DNA from: an uncultured Bacilli bacterium
Lineage (GTDB): Bacteria; Bacillota_I; Bacilli_A; RF39; UBA660
Direction: 5' to 3'
Assembly (NCBI GenBank): GCA_947624535.1
Contig: CANQKU010000071.1
Span: 1 to 5,596, forward strand
Length of the DNA stretch: 5,596 bases
The notes under the pieces are model-generated. The model worked only from the letters and a program-made list of their open reading frames with translations, did no database searches and was not told the origin of the DNA. Made by a program: the position numbers and the translations under genes. This document shows positions 1 to 5,596 of the stretch, piece after piece (the stretch's first letter is position 1; each line of letters starts with the position of its first letter).

Positions 1-168
1 TACTTTTGTGGTAATTAATAAAATATCTTTAATCCCCGCTGACATTAAGGTTGCTAGAGGGTAATACACCATAGGCTTATCATAAACTTGTAATAGCTGT
101 TTAGTAACCCCCTTAGTCATTGGATACATTCTAGTTCCTGATCCTCCTGCTAAAATAATTCCTTTCAT
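1..168 (-). CDS. rfbA: Glucose-1-phosphate thymidylyltransferase, N-terminal 56 codons (partial)
   Basis: RmlA/RfbA joins glucose-1-phosphate and dTTP to give dTDP-glucose, the first step of dTDP-L-rhamnose synthesis in the cytoplasm. The visible part starts MKGIILAGGSGTRMYP, the sugar-nucleotidyltransferase signature with the nucleotide-binding glycine loop (residues 8-11) and catalytic Arg13. It continues with TKQL (Lys23, Gln24) and YDKPMVYYPL (29-38), which is specific to the RmlA branch rather than GalU or GlmU. The gene runs off the window at position 1; the family is usually about 290 aa, so roughly four fifths is missing. The ATG overlaps the TGA of the glycosyltransferase upstream (ATGA), with GGGAGG nine bases before it, which suggests coupled translation. 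One difference from the common motif is Gln27 where KQLLPVYDKP normally has proline. rfbC, rfbB and rfbD would be expected next, but this cannot be seen. Confidence 0.95.
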   Translation of the reverse strand, partial: MKGIILAGGSGTRMYPMTKGVTKQLLQVYDKPMVYYPLATLMSAGIKDILLITTKV

Positions 169-1031
169 TTTTTTAAACCTCCCTTGAAAAAACATCTTAT
201 ATATAGAATTACTAATGATAATTTATTAGTAAAATCTAACAATTTTAACTCTTTTTCACTAGCTAATAAATAATTTTTAACAAAATATCTTTGACTAGTT
301 TTTAGTATCTTATATTTATTAATCTTATTAATATTTTTATCAATAGTTACCGAATGATTATGAATAATTACGACATTATTATCTACTGCTACTTGTTTGT
401 TTATAGCTTCCATTTTCTTAGAAAGAATATTTTCTTCATAATATAAAAATGTAGCCTCATCTAAGTAGTCAATTTGTTTTAAAGCTTCACCACTACAGCA
501 AAAGAAACATCCTGAAACTACCCCAACAATGGATAAATCTTCTTGATAATGGTCTTCACTATAACGATTTTTCTTTCTATATTTTCTACTAATTAATGGT
601 AAATTAAATTTAATTTCATCACGTATAGTTGGCATCATCCAACCTCTATTTAAACTTCTATTCTCAACAATAGTAGGTCCAACAACACCAATAGAATGTT
701 TATCAATATCTTGACTTAATTTTTTTAAATCTTCTTCTTTATGAATAATAATATCCGAATTTGAAAAGATAATATTACATTTCTTTAATTTTTCTTCTAT
801 ATATTTAGCACCCAAATTATATCCACTAGCAACGCCTTTATTTTCTTTAGCTTCTATAACTTTTATTTTTTTATTTTCTAATTTTTTTAAATAATGAACT
901 GACTTATCAGTTGAGTGATTATCTACTACTACAATAAGATCCAAACATCGATAATCTTTGATGTTATCTAGTAATGTAAGTGTTGTTTGATAATCATTAT
1001 AATTAAGAATGACCATCCCTAGTTTTTTCAT
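165..1031 (-). CDS. Family 2 glycosyltransferase, rhamnosyltransferase-like
   Basis: This is a probable cytoplasmic glycosyltransferase that adds a sugar to a lipid-linked polysaccharide intermediate. It is 288 aa with a GT-A fold pattern: start MVILNYND (6-13), nucleotide-binding VVDNHSTDKS (35-44), NKGVASGYNLG (64-74), and a DxD-type metal/donor motif in the variant form SNSD (90-93), equivalent to the NPD of WbbL-like enzymes. GCFFCCSGEALKQ (174-186) and FLYYEE (195-200, acidic catalytic region) follow, then HNHS (224-227), matching the HxH segment of rhamnosyltransferases. A hydrophobic patch (271-282) near the C terminus may touch the membrane. The ATG at 1031 is chosen because AAGGAG lies nine bases before it and because GT2 proteins begin directly with this strand. 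It overlaps the polymerase gene by 29 nt and rfbA by 4 nt. Rhamnose as donor is inferred from family resemblance and the adjacent rfbA; the acceptor is unknown. Confidence 0.9.
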   Translation of the reverse strand: MKKLGMVILNYNDYQTTLTLLDNIKDYRCLDLIVVVDNHSTDKSVHYLKKLENKKIKVIEAKENKGVASGYNLGAKYIEEKLKKCNIIFSNSDIIIHKEEDLKKLSQDIDKHSIGVVGPTIVENRSLNRGWMMPTIRDEIKFNLPLISRKYRKKNRYSEDHYQEDLSIVGVVSGCFFCCSGEALKQIDYLDEATFLYYEENILSKKMEAINKQVAVDNNVVIIHNHSVTIDKNINKINKYKILKTSQRYFVKNYLLASEKELKLLDFTNKLSLVILYIRCFFKGGLKK

Positions 1032-2328
1032 ATTTGGTATCTCCTTCATATAATTTATTATAAAACAAAACAAATATCAATGCAACATATATAGAAACAG
1101 AAGGCGCTGTTATAACATGTCCAGTTAATAGAGAAAGTAAAAGTATTAAACTAATAGAAAGTTTGTAAGATAGCATTCCTAAATTTGAATAATTTTCATA
1201 CCCTATTTTCCTATATTTTTTTATTATCTTAATAAATATATAACTAAAACTTATCATAACTAGTAAAAATCCTATAATACCTTGACTATACAAAATATCA
1301 AAATAATCCATCTCTACTGCTTTAATTAACCCATCATCTGTTTCATACCCCAACCCTAAAAGTTTAGTTTTTAAATTAGCATCATAATAAATTTTATTTG
1401 TATTTTTCAAAAAAGTTAAACGATCACTAAAAATAAATCTATCAATATTTTTAGGATTATCCACCATATCAGATATTTCATCTACTTGTAAAAAATCTAA
1501 GTGAATTACCATATTTTTCCAAAAACTAGTTTTAGGAATAAAGATACATAGTAAAAAGATAAAACTAATTAAACTTATAAATACTATGGTAATATTTTTA
1601 TACTGTTTATTTTTTAACTTTTCTTTTATATATTTAATAGTTAATATAACTAATATAATGCCAAGACTAATTAATGGTCCTTTAGTACCCATTGAAGTTA
1701 AAGTATAAAGTAAGATTATACTTGATAGAAAAATACTCCATAAATTCTTTTTTTCTATTAAATAGATTATAAAAAATGGCATGAGAATAGATATGATAGC
1801 ACTAATTTCATTGGCTGTATAAAAAAGACCTATACTTCCTACTTTAGTAACTTGATAACTTTTAAATCCTATATGAAAGAAATTAGGAATAAATACTAAA
1901 AGTCCATATATAACAAAAAGTATCTTTAAAATTTTTTCATATTTTTCCATATTTTTTCTAGATAATATGTCATAAAATAATACTAATATAATAGGAAAAT
2001 AAAATGTTTTAAGTAATCCTTTAATCTGTGTAAATATGAAAGCTTTTCCATATAAATTTAAAATATGTAAACTAAATAGTACGCTATAAATACCAATTAA
2101 GATTAAATAAATAGTAATCTTTTTAAAATTTTTAGTTTTTGGTTTTATAAAGAAAAAATAACTAAGAAAAAATAAAAGCATTCCTACTCTAATTACTTCA
2201 CCAATTGTCATCATCCCTTTTGAATAGTGAAGCATCATTGACGTAAAGATATCTAAAAGTGGTTGTAAAAAAATGTATATGATAAGAATTTTATCTATTA
2301 AGTTAATAGTTTTAGTTTTTTTACTCAT
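1003..2328 (-). CDS. O-antigen ligase/polymerase-like membrane protein (Wzy-type)
   Basis: This is a 441-aa integral membrane protein that probably polymerises or transfers lipid-linked repeat units on the outer face of the membrane. About 11-12 hydrophobic segments are visible, roughly at 11-30, 43-62, 70-90, 102-122, 133-152, 173-190, 195-213, 215-232, 246-264, 347-368, 388-404 and 408-424. Family hallmarks are TANEISAI (171-178), then TSMGTKGPLISLG (211-223), the equivalent of the conserved Sr/G-rich helix of the O-antigen ligase superfamily. A large hydrophilic loop (about 265-345) carries DRLTFLKN (302-309), LLGLGYE (323-329) and EMDYFDILYSQGIIGF (339-354), matching the Wzy_C-like G..G...D/H...L...G..G pattern. 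Such proteins diverge fast, so no symbol is given and polymerase cannot be told from ligase. The start has AAGGAG seven bases upstream and sits 14 nt after the GT-C-like gene; the 3' end overlaps the GT2 gene by 29 nt. Confidence 0.85.
   Translation of the reverse strand: MSKKTKTINLIDKILIIYIFLQPLLDIFTSMMLHYSKGMMTIGEVIRVGMLLFFLSYFFFIKPKTKNFKKITIYLILIGIYSVLFSLHILNLYGKAFIFTQIKGLLKTFYFPIILVLFYDILSRKNMEKYEKILKILFVIYGLLVFIPNFFHIGFKSYQVTKVGSIGLFYTANEISAIISILMPFFIIYLIEKKNLWSIFLSSIILLYTLTSMGTKGPLISLGIILVILTIKYIKEKLKNKQYKNITIVFISLISFIFLLCIFIPKTSFWKNMVIHLDFLQVDEISDMVDNPKNIDRFIFSDRLTFLKNTNKIYYDANLKTKLLGLGYETDDGLIKAVEMDYFDILYSQGIIGFLLVMISFSYIFIKIIKKYRKIGYENYSNLGMLSYKLSISLILLLSLLTGHVITAPSVSIYVALIFVLFYNKLYEGDTKYEKTRDGHS
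1041..1046 (-). promoter_or_regulatory. Ribosome binding site that fixes the GT2 start
   Basis: AAGGAG on the minus strand lies nine bases before the ATG at 1031, inside the last codons of the polymerase gene. It decides the start: an upstream in-frame TTG (1073) and an ATG (1049) exist, but the ATG at 1049 abuts the Shine-Dalgarno sequence itself, and using either would prepend residues that do not belong to a GT2 fold. Confidence 0.8.
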
Positions 2329-2342
2329 TGGTGTACTCCTTC

Positions 2343-3845
2343 CTATTTATTAGTTATTTTTTCATAAACTTTATAAGGATTATCTTTCTTATTTTCATAA
2401 ATTATACGGTAATCTTTATTGGTAGATAAATATTTTTCAAATGGACAATCTATAGTTACTAATAAATGGGTAAATTTATATTTATTAAGAAATTTTTTAT
2501 AATCTAATAAATTATTGGATACTTCATAATACTCTTTCATGATATCTTTTCTTTTATTATTAGCTTTTAAAAATACCTCAGCTCTAGTATCAATGTATGG
2601 TTTTAAACCTCTATATTCAGCATAACTTCCATCATTATATCCTGTGTATAAAATAATATCTTCTTTTTTAGTATTAGCTAATATTTTGTCAATTCCACCT
2701 TTTAAGGGATTAGAAAAATCTATCTTTCTTGTAGTAACCGCTATAGCAATAACTGATAAAAATACAAATAAGATGACGACATAATTAATTACTTGTTTCT
2801 TAGTCCAAATCATTTTTTTATCAGTATATAATCCCTTACTATTAAAATACATTGCTAGTGGTGGAATTCCTCCTAATATTAATAATGCATAGTTTCTAAC
2901 TTGTATAATAGCTAAGAAACAAACTCCAAAAAATAGTAAAAAATAACGTATTGTTAAATTACCCTTTTTATATATAATATAGAATGAAAGAATAATAAAC
3001 ATAGTAATATAACATACATAAAAGCAGCAGTTTATACTTTGTAATTGAGTAGTTAAAGAAGGTGGTACCATTTCTACTACTGAGTTGTTGATATAAAAAT
3101 TTCCATAGGATGTAAATACATATTTAATATTTTTTATTCCATAAGGATTAAGAAGTGCGATTAAAGTCATAATAACAATTAAAATTAATACTTTAAATAC
3201 TCTATTATCAGTTTTATCTTTTATTTTACAAATTATAAATTCAACAATAAATGGTAACATAAATAAAAATAACATAAAAAACATTGAAGCATGCAAATTA
3301 ATTTGTAATAATGCTACTAATGGTAAGAAATAAATTAATTTACTATTTTTATTTTGATAGAATGACTCTAGTATATAAATTACTAATAATAAATTGATAT
3401 ATGTAAAGATTTGAGGCCTAACCGTTATAAAATTTAATTGTAATAAAATATCTGATATACAACTTAATAGAATCGATAAACGATATTTTCCACTACTTAA
3501 CTTCATGCATAATTTATAGATAATATAGATAATTAAAAGATTGACAAGGTTAATTAAAACCCATAGACCATATTTTCCAAATAAGTGAAAAACACTATAA
3601 AAAATAACTGCAGATAGCCATTGTTGCATAACAAAAGAAAAACCTTGATGCATAGAAAATGGCTCAATTGTTGGAAAGCCATGTTGCAATACATATTTTC
3701 CATGATTAAGTAAAAAATAGATATCTTGTTCTCTATTAACTTTTGTACTCATTATAACGCAAACAAATATAGGAACAAAAAAGTAAAGAAGAACAATTGG
3801 TTTTGATGGTTTATATGTTTTTAATGCATTAACTAGTTTTTTCAT
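2343..3845 (-). CDS. GT-C-type polytopic membrane glycosyltransferase-like protein
   Basis: This 500-aa membrane protein probably transfers a sugar from a polyprenyl-phosphate donor outside the membrane; the function is inferred from topology, not shown. One N-terminal helix (about 16-32) is followed by an outer loop starting with Asp41 (DIYFLLNHGKYVLQHGFP) and then FSMHQG and QQWLSAV (75-81). This fits the D...W...G......G..P..dpFS......WL pattern of a widespread, poorly characterised GT-C-like family. Further family marks are VRPQIF (142-147), INLHASMF (182-189), LLNPYG (231-236) and QVRNYAL (315-321). After the last helix (about 352-371), a soluble domain of about 130 residues contains GYNDGSYAEY (402-411) and PYIDTRAEVF (416-425), like the family's FiDgR element. 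GAGGAG lies seven bases before the ATG, inside the oxidoreductase gene, which it overlaps by 17 nt. The sugar and acceptor are unknown. Confidence 0.75.
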   Translation of the reverse strand: MKKLVNALKTYKPSKPIVLLYFFVPIFVCVIMSTKVNREQDIYFLLNHGKYVLQHGFPTIEPFSMHQGFSFVMQQWLSAVIFYSVFHLFGKYGLWVLINLVNLLIIYIIYKLCMKLSSGKYRLSILLSCISDILLQLNFITVRPQIFTYINLLLVIYILESFYQNKNSKLIYFLPLVALLQINLHASMFFMLFLFMLPFIVEFIICKIKDKTDNRVFKVLILIVIMTLIALLNPYGIKNIKYVFTSYGNFYINNSVVEMVPPSLTTQLQSINCCFYVCYITMFIILSFYIIYKKGNLTIRYFLLFFGVCFLAIIQVRNYALLILGGIPPLAMYFNSKGLYTDKKMIWTKKQVINYVVILFVFLSVIAIAVTTRKIDFSNPLKGGIDKILANTKKEDIILYTGYNDGSYAEYRGLKPYIDTRAEVFLKANNKRKDIMKEYYEVSNNLLDYKKFLNKYKFTHLLVTIDCPFEKYLSTNKDYRIIYENKKDNPYKVYEKITNK

Positions 3846-5400
3846 ACTTTATCTCCTCATGATATTCAGATTTTGTATTAATATCCCATAATTTTTCCTT
3901 ATTCTTTTTACCCTTTAAAATATGATCTACACAAACTATTGCACTCATCATTGAATGATCCATATTATTATAGCGATGTTGTCCATTTCTACCAATACAA
4001 TACAAATTATCGATTTTATTAAGATATGATTTTACTTTATCAATCTCTTGATACCTACCAAAGTATGCAGGATATGCTTTTTTTACCCTGATACAACAAC
4101 TATCTAGGATATCTTCATCAACAATATTTAACTTTTTCAACTCATCTATGGCAAATTGCTTTATCTTACTATCATCTAAATTCCAAAAATCATCTTTTTC
4201 ATTACAAAAATATTCTAACCCTAGCCAGGTTGTATGATCCACATCTTTTACCATATAAGGTGACCAATTATTAAAAAGTTGAATTCTACCTACACGCACA
4301 TCACTATCTTGAATATACATCCAACAATCTGGAATATTATTATTTAATGTTTTAATTTTAGTTTGATTTTCAAGGGATAACTTTTTAACTAAAATACCTA
4401 CTGTAATAAAGTCACGATAAGGAAGATTAGCAGCAATATCTAAAACTTCTTCATCCACTTCATCAAATGCTTCCACTAAATCTTTAATAGGCATAGAAGA
4501 AATCAATAAATCTACCTTTTTTAAATATTCTTTCCCATTTTTTTGATAAATAATCTTATCAATCTTATTTTTATTTTTATCGATTTTTATAACTTTACTA
4601 TTCTTGATAATTTTTCCACCCATTTGGACAATTTTTTTTGCCATTTCCTCATATAATTGACCAGGTCCATACTTTGGATAATAAAATGACTCAATAAGTG
4701 AAGCTTCTTTTTGTTTTTGATTAATGTGAAAAATACGTTTAAAATAATCTATTACAACTTTAGAAATAGAAATCCCTTTAACTCTTTGATAACCCCAATC
4801 TTTAGAAATTTGATTAGGATCTTTTCCCCACACTTTTTTTGTGTAATCTTTAAAAAACATTAAATATAACTTTTTACCAAAGCGATTAATATAAAAGTCT
4901 TCTAGATTTTTCTCATTCTTTTTAAATAATTTATATTTTAAATAACTAAATCCACATTCTATTGTTCTAAATAGTCCTAAATTTTTTATAGTAGATAAGT
5001 TAATAGAAACAGGATAGTCATAAAATTTATTCTCATAATAGATTCTAGATACACGATTTCTAATTAGCATAACTAAGTCATCTTTTTCGGGATTTTTCCC
5101 ACGTTTTGGTAAGCTTTTTTCTATGTTTAACTTTTTATCATCATAAGATGGAAAATTTTGAATAGGTAGTAGGTCTGTCCATATCTTTTGAATCTTTTTC
5201 TCCTTTGTAAAAAAACGATGACCCCCTAAATCCATTCTATTACCATGATATGATATAGTCTTAGAAATTCCTCCAACTTGATCGTCTTGTTCTAAAATTG
5301 TAACGTTATACTTATCTTTAGATTTCTTTAATAATTCATAAGCAAAAGTAAGTCCAGCAGGTCCAGCTCCAACAATAACTACATTTACTACCTTTTTCAT
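3829..5400 (-). CDS. FAD-dependent oxidoreductase, UDP-galactopyranose mutase-like/amine oxidase superfamily
   Basis: This 523-aa cytoplasmic flavoenzyme is probably involved in making a sugar or lipid-linked sugar for the polysaccharide; its substrate is not known. A Rossmann FAD site stands at the N terminus: VVIVGAGPAGLTFAYEL (7-23) with the ribose-binding acid in ILEQDD (35-40), then VGGIS (42-46) and DLGGHRFFT (57-65). The last resembles the GGN...GPHIFHT region of UDP-galactopyranose mutase (UGM). Later marks are FFKDYTKKVWG (182-192), ESFYYPKYGPGQLYEEM (237-253), SSMPIKDL (301-308), AYPAYFGRY (442-450), and the C-terminal FAD-closing motif IGRNGQHRYNNMDHSMM (469-485). It is well over 100 residues longer than classical UGM (about 370-390 aa), so the glf name is withheld. 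AGGTGG lies four bases before the ATG and a good promoter is just upstream, making this the first gene of the operon. Its tail overlaps the GT-C-like gene by 17 nt. Confidence 0.88.
   Translation of the reverse strand: MKKVVNVVIVGAGPAGLTFAYELLKKSKDKYNVTILEQDDQVGGISKTISYHGNRMDLGGHRFFTKEKKIQKIWTDLLPIQNFPSYDDKKLNIEKSLPKRGKNPEKDDLVMLIRNRVSRIYYENKFYDYPVSINLSTIKNLGLFRTIECGFSYLKYKLFKKNEKNLEDFYINRFGKKLYLMFFKDYTKKVWGKDPNQISKDWGYQRVKGISISKVVIDYFKRIFHINQKQKEASLIESFYYPKYGPGQLYEEMAKKIVQMGGKIIKNSKVIKIDKNKNKIDKIIYQKNGKEYLKKVDLLISSMPIKDLVEAFDEVDEEVLDIAANLPYRDFITVGILVKKLSLENQTKIKTLNNNIPDCWMYIQDSDVRVGRIQLFNNWSPYMVKDVDHTTWLGLEYFCNEKDDFWNLDDSKIKQFAIDELKKLNIVDEDILDSCCIRVKKAYPAYFGRYQEIDKVKSYLNKIDNLYCIGRNGQHRYNNMDHSMMSAIVCVDHILKGKKNKEKLWDINTKSEYHEEIKYEKTS
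3853..3858 (-). promoter_or_regulatory. Ribosome binding site of the GT-C-like gene, inside the upstream CDS
   Basis: GAGGAG on the minus strand lies seven bases before the ATG at 3845. It is embedded in the last codons of the FAD oxidoreductase (encoding His-Glu-Glu), so ribosomes finishing that gene pass over it. This supports translational coupling and the 17-nt gene overlap. Confidence 0.75.
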
Positions 5401-5416
5401 CTTACCACCTAAATTC

Positions 5417-5446
5417 AGTATAACACACTAAAAACTATATTGGCAA
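5417..5446 (-). promoter_or_regulatory. Predicted sigma-A promoter of the polysaccharide operon
   Basis: Reading the minus strand, the -35 box is TTGCCA (5446-5441, 5 of 6 to consensus), the spacer is 18 bp, and the -10 box is TATACT (5422-5417, 5 of 6), preceded by TGT so that it forms an extended -10. Transcription would begin near 5410, giving a leader of only about 10 nt that starts at the Shine-Dalgarno sequence of the oxidoreductase. The -35 lies within the 11-bp palindrome 5438-5448, a possible operator. This is a prediction by eye; a weaker start further upstream is possible. Confidence 0.6.
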
Positions 5447-5479
5447 TAAACACCTTTACATTAGTATATTGCTTTAGAG

Positions 5480-5508
5480 TTGAAAATCATGGATTTTTTT
5501 TGTATAAT
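5480..5508 (+). promoter_or_regulatory. Predicted sigma-A promoter of the divergent gene
   Basis: TTGAAA (5480-5485, 5 of 6 to consensus), a 17-bp spacer and a perfect TATAAT (5503-5508) form a strong housekeeping promoter on the plus strand. Transcription should begin near 5515, leaving a leader of about 30 nt that contains GGGAGG ahead of the ATG at 5545. A 15-bp dyad (5483-5497) fills most of the spacer and could be a repressor site. Confidence 0.75.
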
Positions 5509-5544
5509 ACTCCTATATGAAGAAATAAAATGGGAGGCTTTAAC

Positions 5545-5596
5545 ATGCAACAAAATATTGAAGTATTAGAAGATGAGACAAAACAAAGAAGGCCAA
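5545..5596 (+). CDS. Start of an unidentified divergent gene (partial, 17 codons)
   Basis: An open frame begins with ATG at 5545, seven bases after GGGAGG (5532-5537) and downstream of a near-consensus promoter, and stays open to the window edge. The visible peptide is MQQNIEVLEDETKQRRP: acidic, then basic, with no recognisable motif. The ribosome binding site plus promoter make a real gene likely, but the product cannot be named. A regulator or an envelope protein with a short charged cytoplasmic N terminus would suit a gene placed back to back with a polysaccharide operon; that is speculation from position only. Confidence 0.65.
   Translation, partial: MQQNIEVLEDETKQRRP

Larger units (their letters stand above)
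5401..5544. other. Divergent intergenic control region
   Basis: This 144-bp non-coding stretch separates the minus-strand polysaccharide operon from a plus-strand gene. It is the only real intergenic space in the window. It holds one promoter for each direction, with the two -35 boxes 33 bp apart, and two short dyads that overlap promoter parts: 5438-5448, TATTG-G-CAATA; and 5483-5497, AAAATC-ATG-GATTTT. No riboswitch, RNA gene or attenuator-type leader is apparent. Confidence 0.75.

Noticed and set aside
1003..1031. A frameshift or fusion between the polymerase and GT2 genes because of the 29-nt overlap
   Set aside because: Both proteins are complete at their expected lengths, and the GT2 gene has its own ribosome binding site and ATG.
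1032..1073. A longer GT2 protein starting at TTG (1073), or at the in-frame ATG at 1049
   Set aside because: Both would add residues upstream of the GT2 first strand. The ATG at 1049 directly abuts the AAGGAG that serves the ATG at 1031, and neither has a comparable ribosome binding site.
3829..5400. Naming the flavoenzyme glf (UDP-galactopyranose mutase)
   Set aside because: Only the FAD-binding regions resemble UGM. The protein is well over 100 residues longer and its middle motifs differ, so mutase activity is not supported.
165..5400. Mollicute genetic code (TGA = Trp) suggested by the extreme AT content
   Set aside because: All tryptophans in the five minus-strand frames use TGG, no in-frame TGA occurs, and a TGA closes the GT2 gene exactly at the rfbA start.
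5463..5468. A second minus-strand promoter with -10 TATACT at 5468-5463
   Set aside because: No acceptable -35 lies at 16-18 bp upstream and there is no TG extension. The promoter at 5446-5417 is much better.
5483..5500. Rho-independent terminator: dyad AAAATC/GATTTT followed by a T run on the plus strand
   Set aside because: The stem is six mostly A-T pairs with a 3-nt loop, too weak, and it lies inside a promoter spacer with no gene ending before it on that strand.

Overview
The window comes from a very AT-rich, low-GC Gram-positive-type bacterium (Bacillota). Codons are A/T-biased and the genes have strong GGAGG-type ribosome binding sites. Tryptophan is read from TGG with no in-frame TGA, so the code is the standard bacterial one and not the mycoplasma code. 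The exact taxon cannot be fixed from the sequence. A gut Erysipelotrichia-like or related Bacilli/Clostridia lineage would fit, but that is inference.

Layout: almost the whole window (positions 5400 down to 1) is one tightly packed minus-strand operon. In order of transcription it holds: (i) a 523-aa FAD-dependent oxidoreductase distantly like UDP-galactopyranose mutase (5400-3829); (ii) a 500-aa polytopic membrane protein of GT-C glycosyltransferase type with a soluble C-terminal domain (3845-2343); (iii) a 441-aa Wzy/O-antigen-ligase-like membrane polymerase (2328-1003); (iv) a 288-aa family-2 glycosyltransferase of rhamnosyltransferase type (1031-165); (v) the first 56 codons of rfbA/rmlA, glucose-1-phosphate thymidylyltransferase (168-1, running off the window). 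Neighbouring genes overlap by 17, 29 and 4 nt, or are separated by only 14 nt, so they are probably co-transcribed and translationally coupled. A 144-bp intergenic region (5401-5544) carries two divergent sigma-A-type promoters, one for the operon and one for a plus-strand gene of which only 17 codons are visible.

How the genes may work together: RmlA makes dTDP-glucose, the entry to dTDP-L-rhamnose. The GT2 enzyme probably adds a sugar, plausibly rhamnose, to a lipid-linked repeat unit inside the cell. The Wzy-like protein would polymerise or transfer the units outside. The GT-C-like protein would add a side-chain sugar from a polyprenyl-phosphate donor on the outer face. The flavoenzyme may make or remodel a sugar precursor. 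Together this looks like part of a surface or cell-wall polysaccharide locus. No flippase, initiating phosphoglycosyltransferase, RNA gene, mobile element, CRISPR array or convincing terminator is visible.
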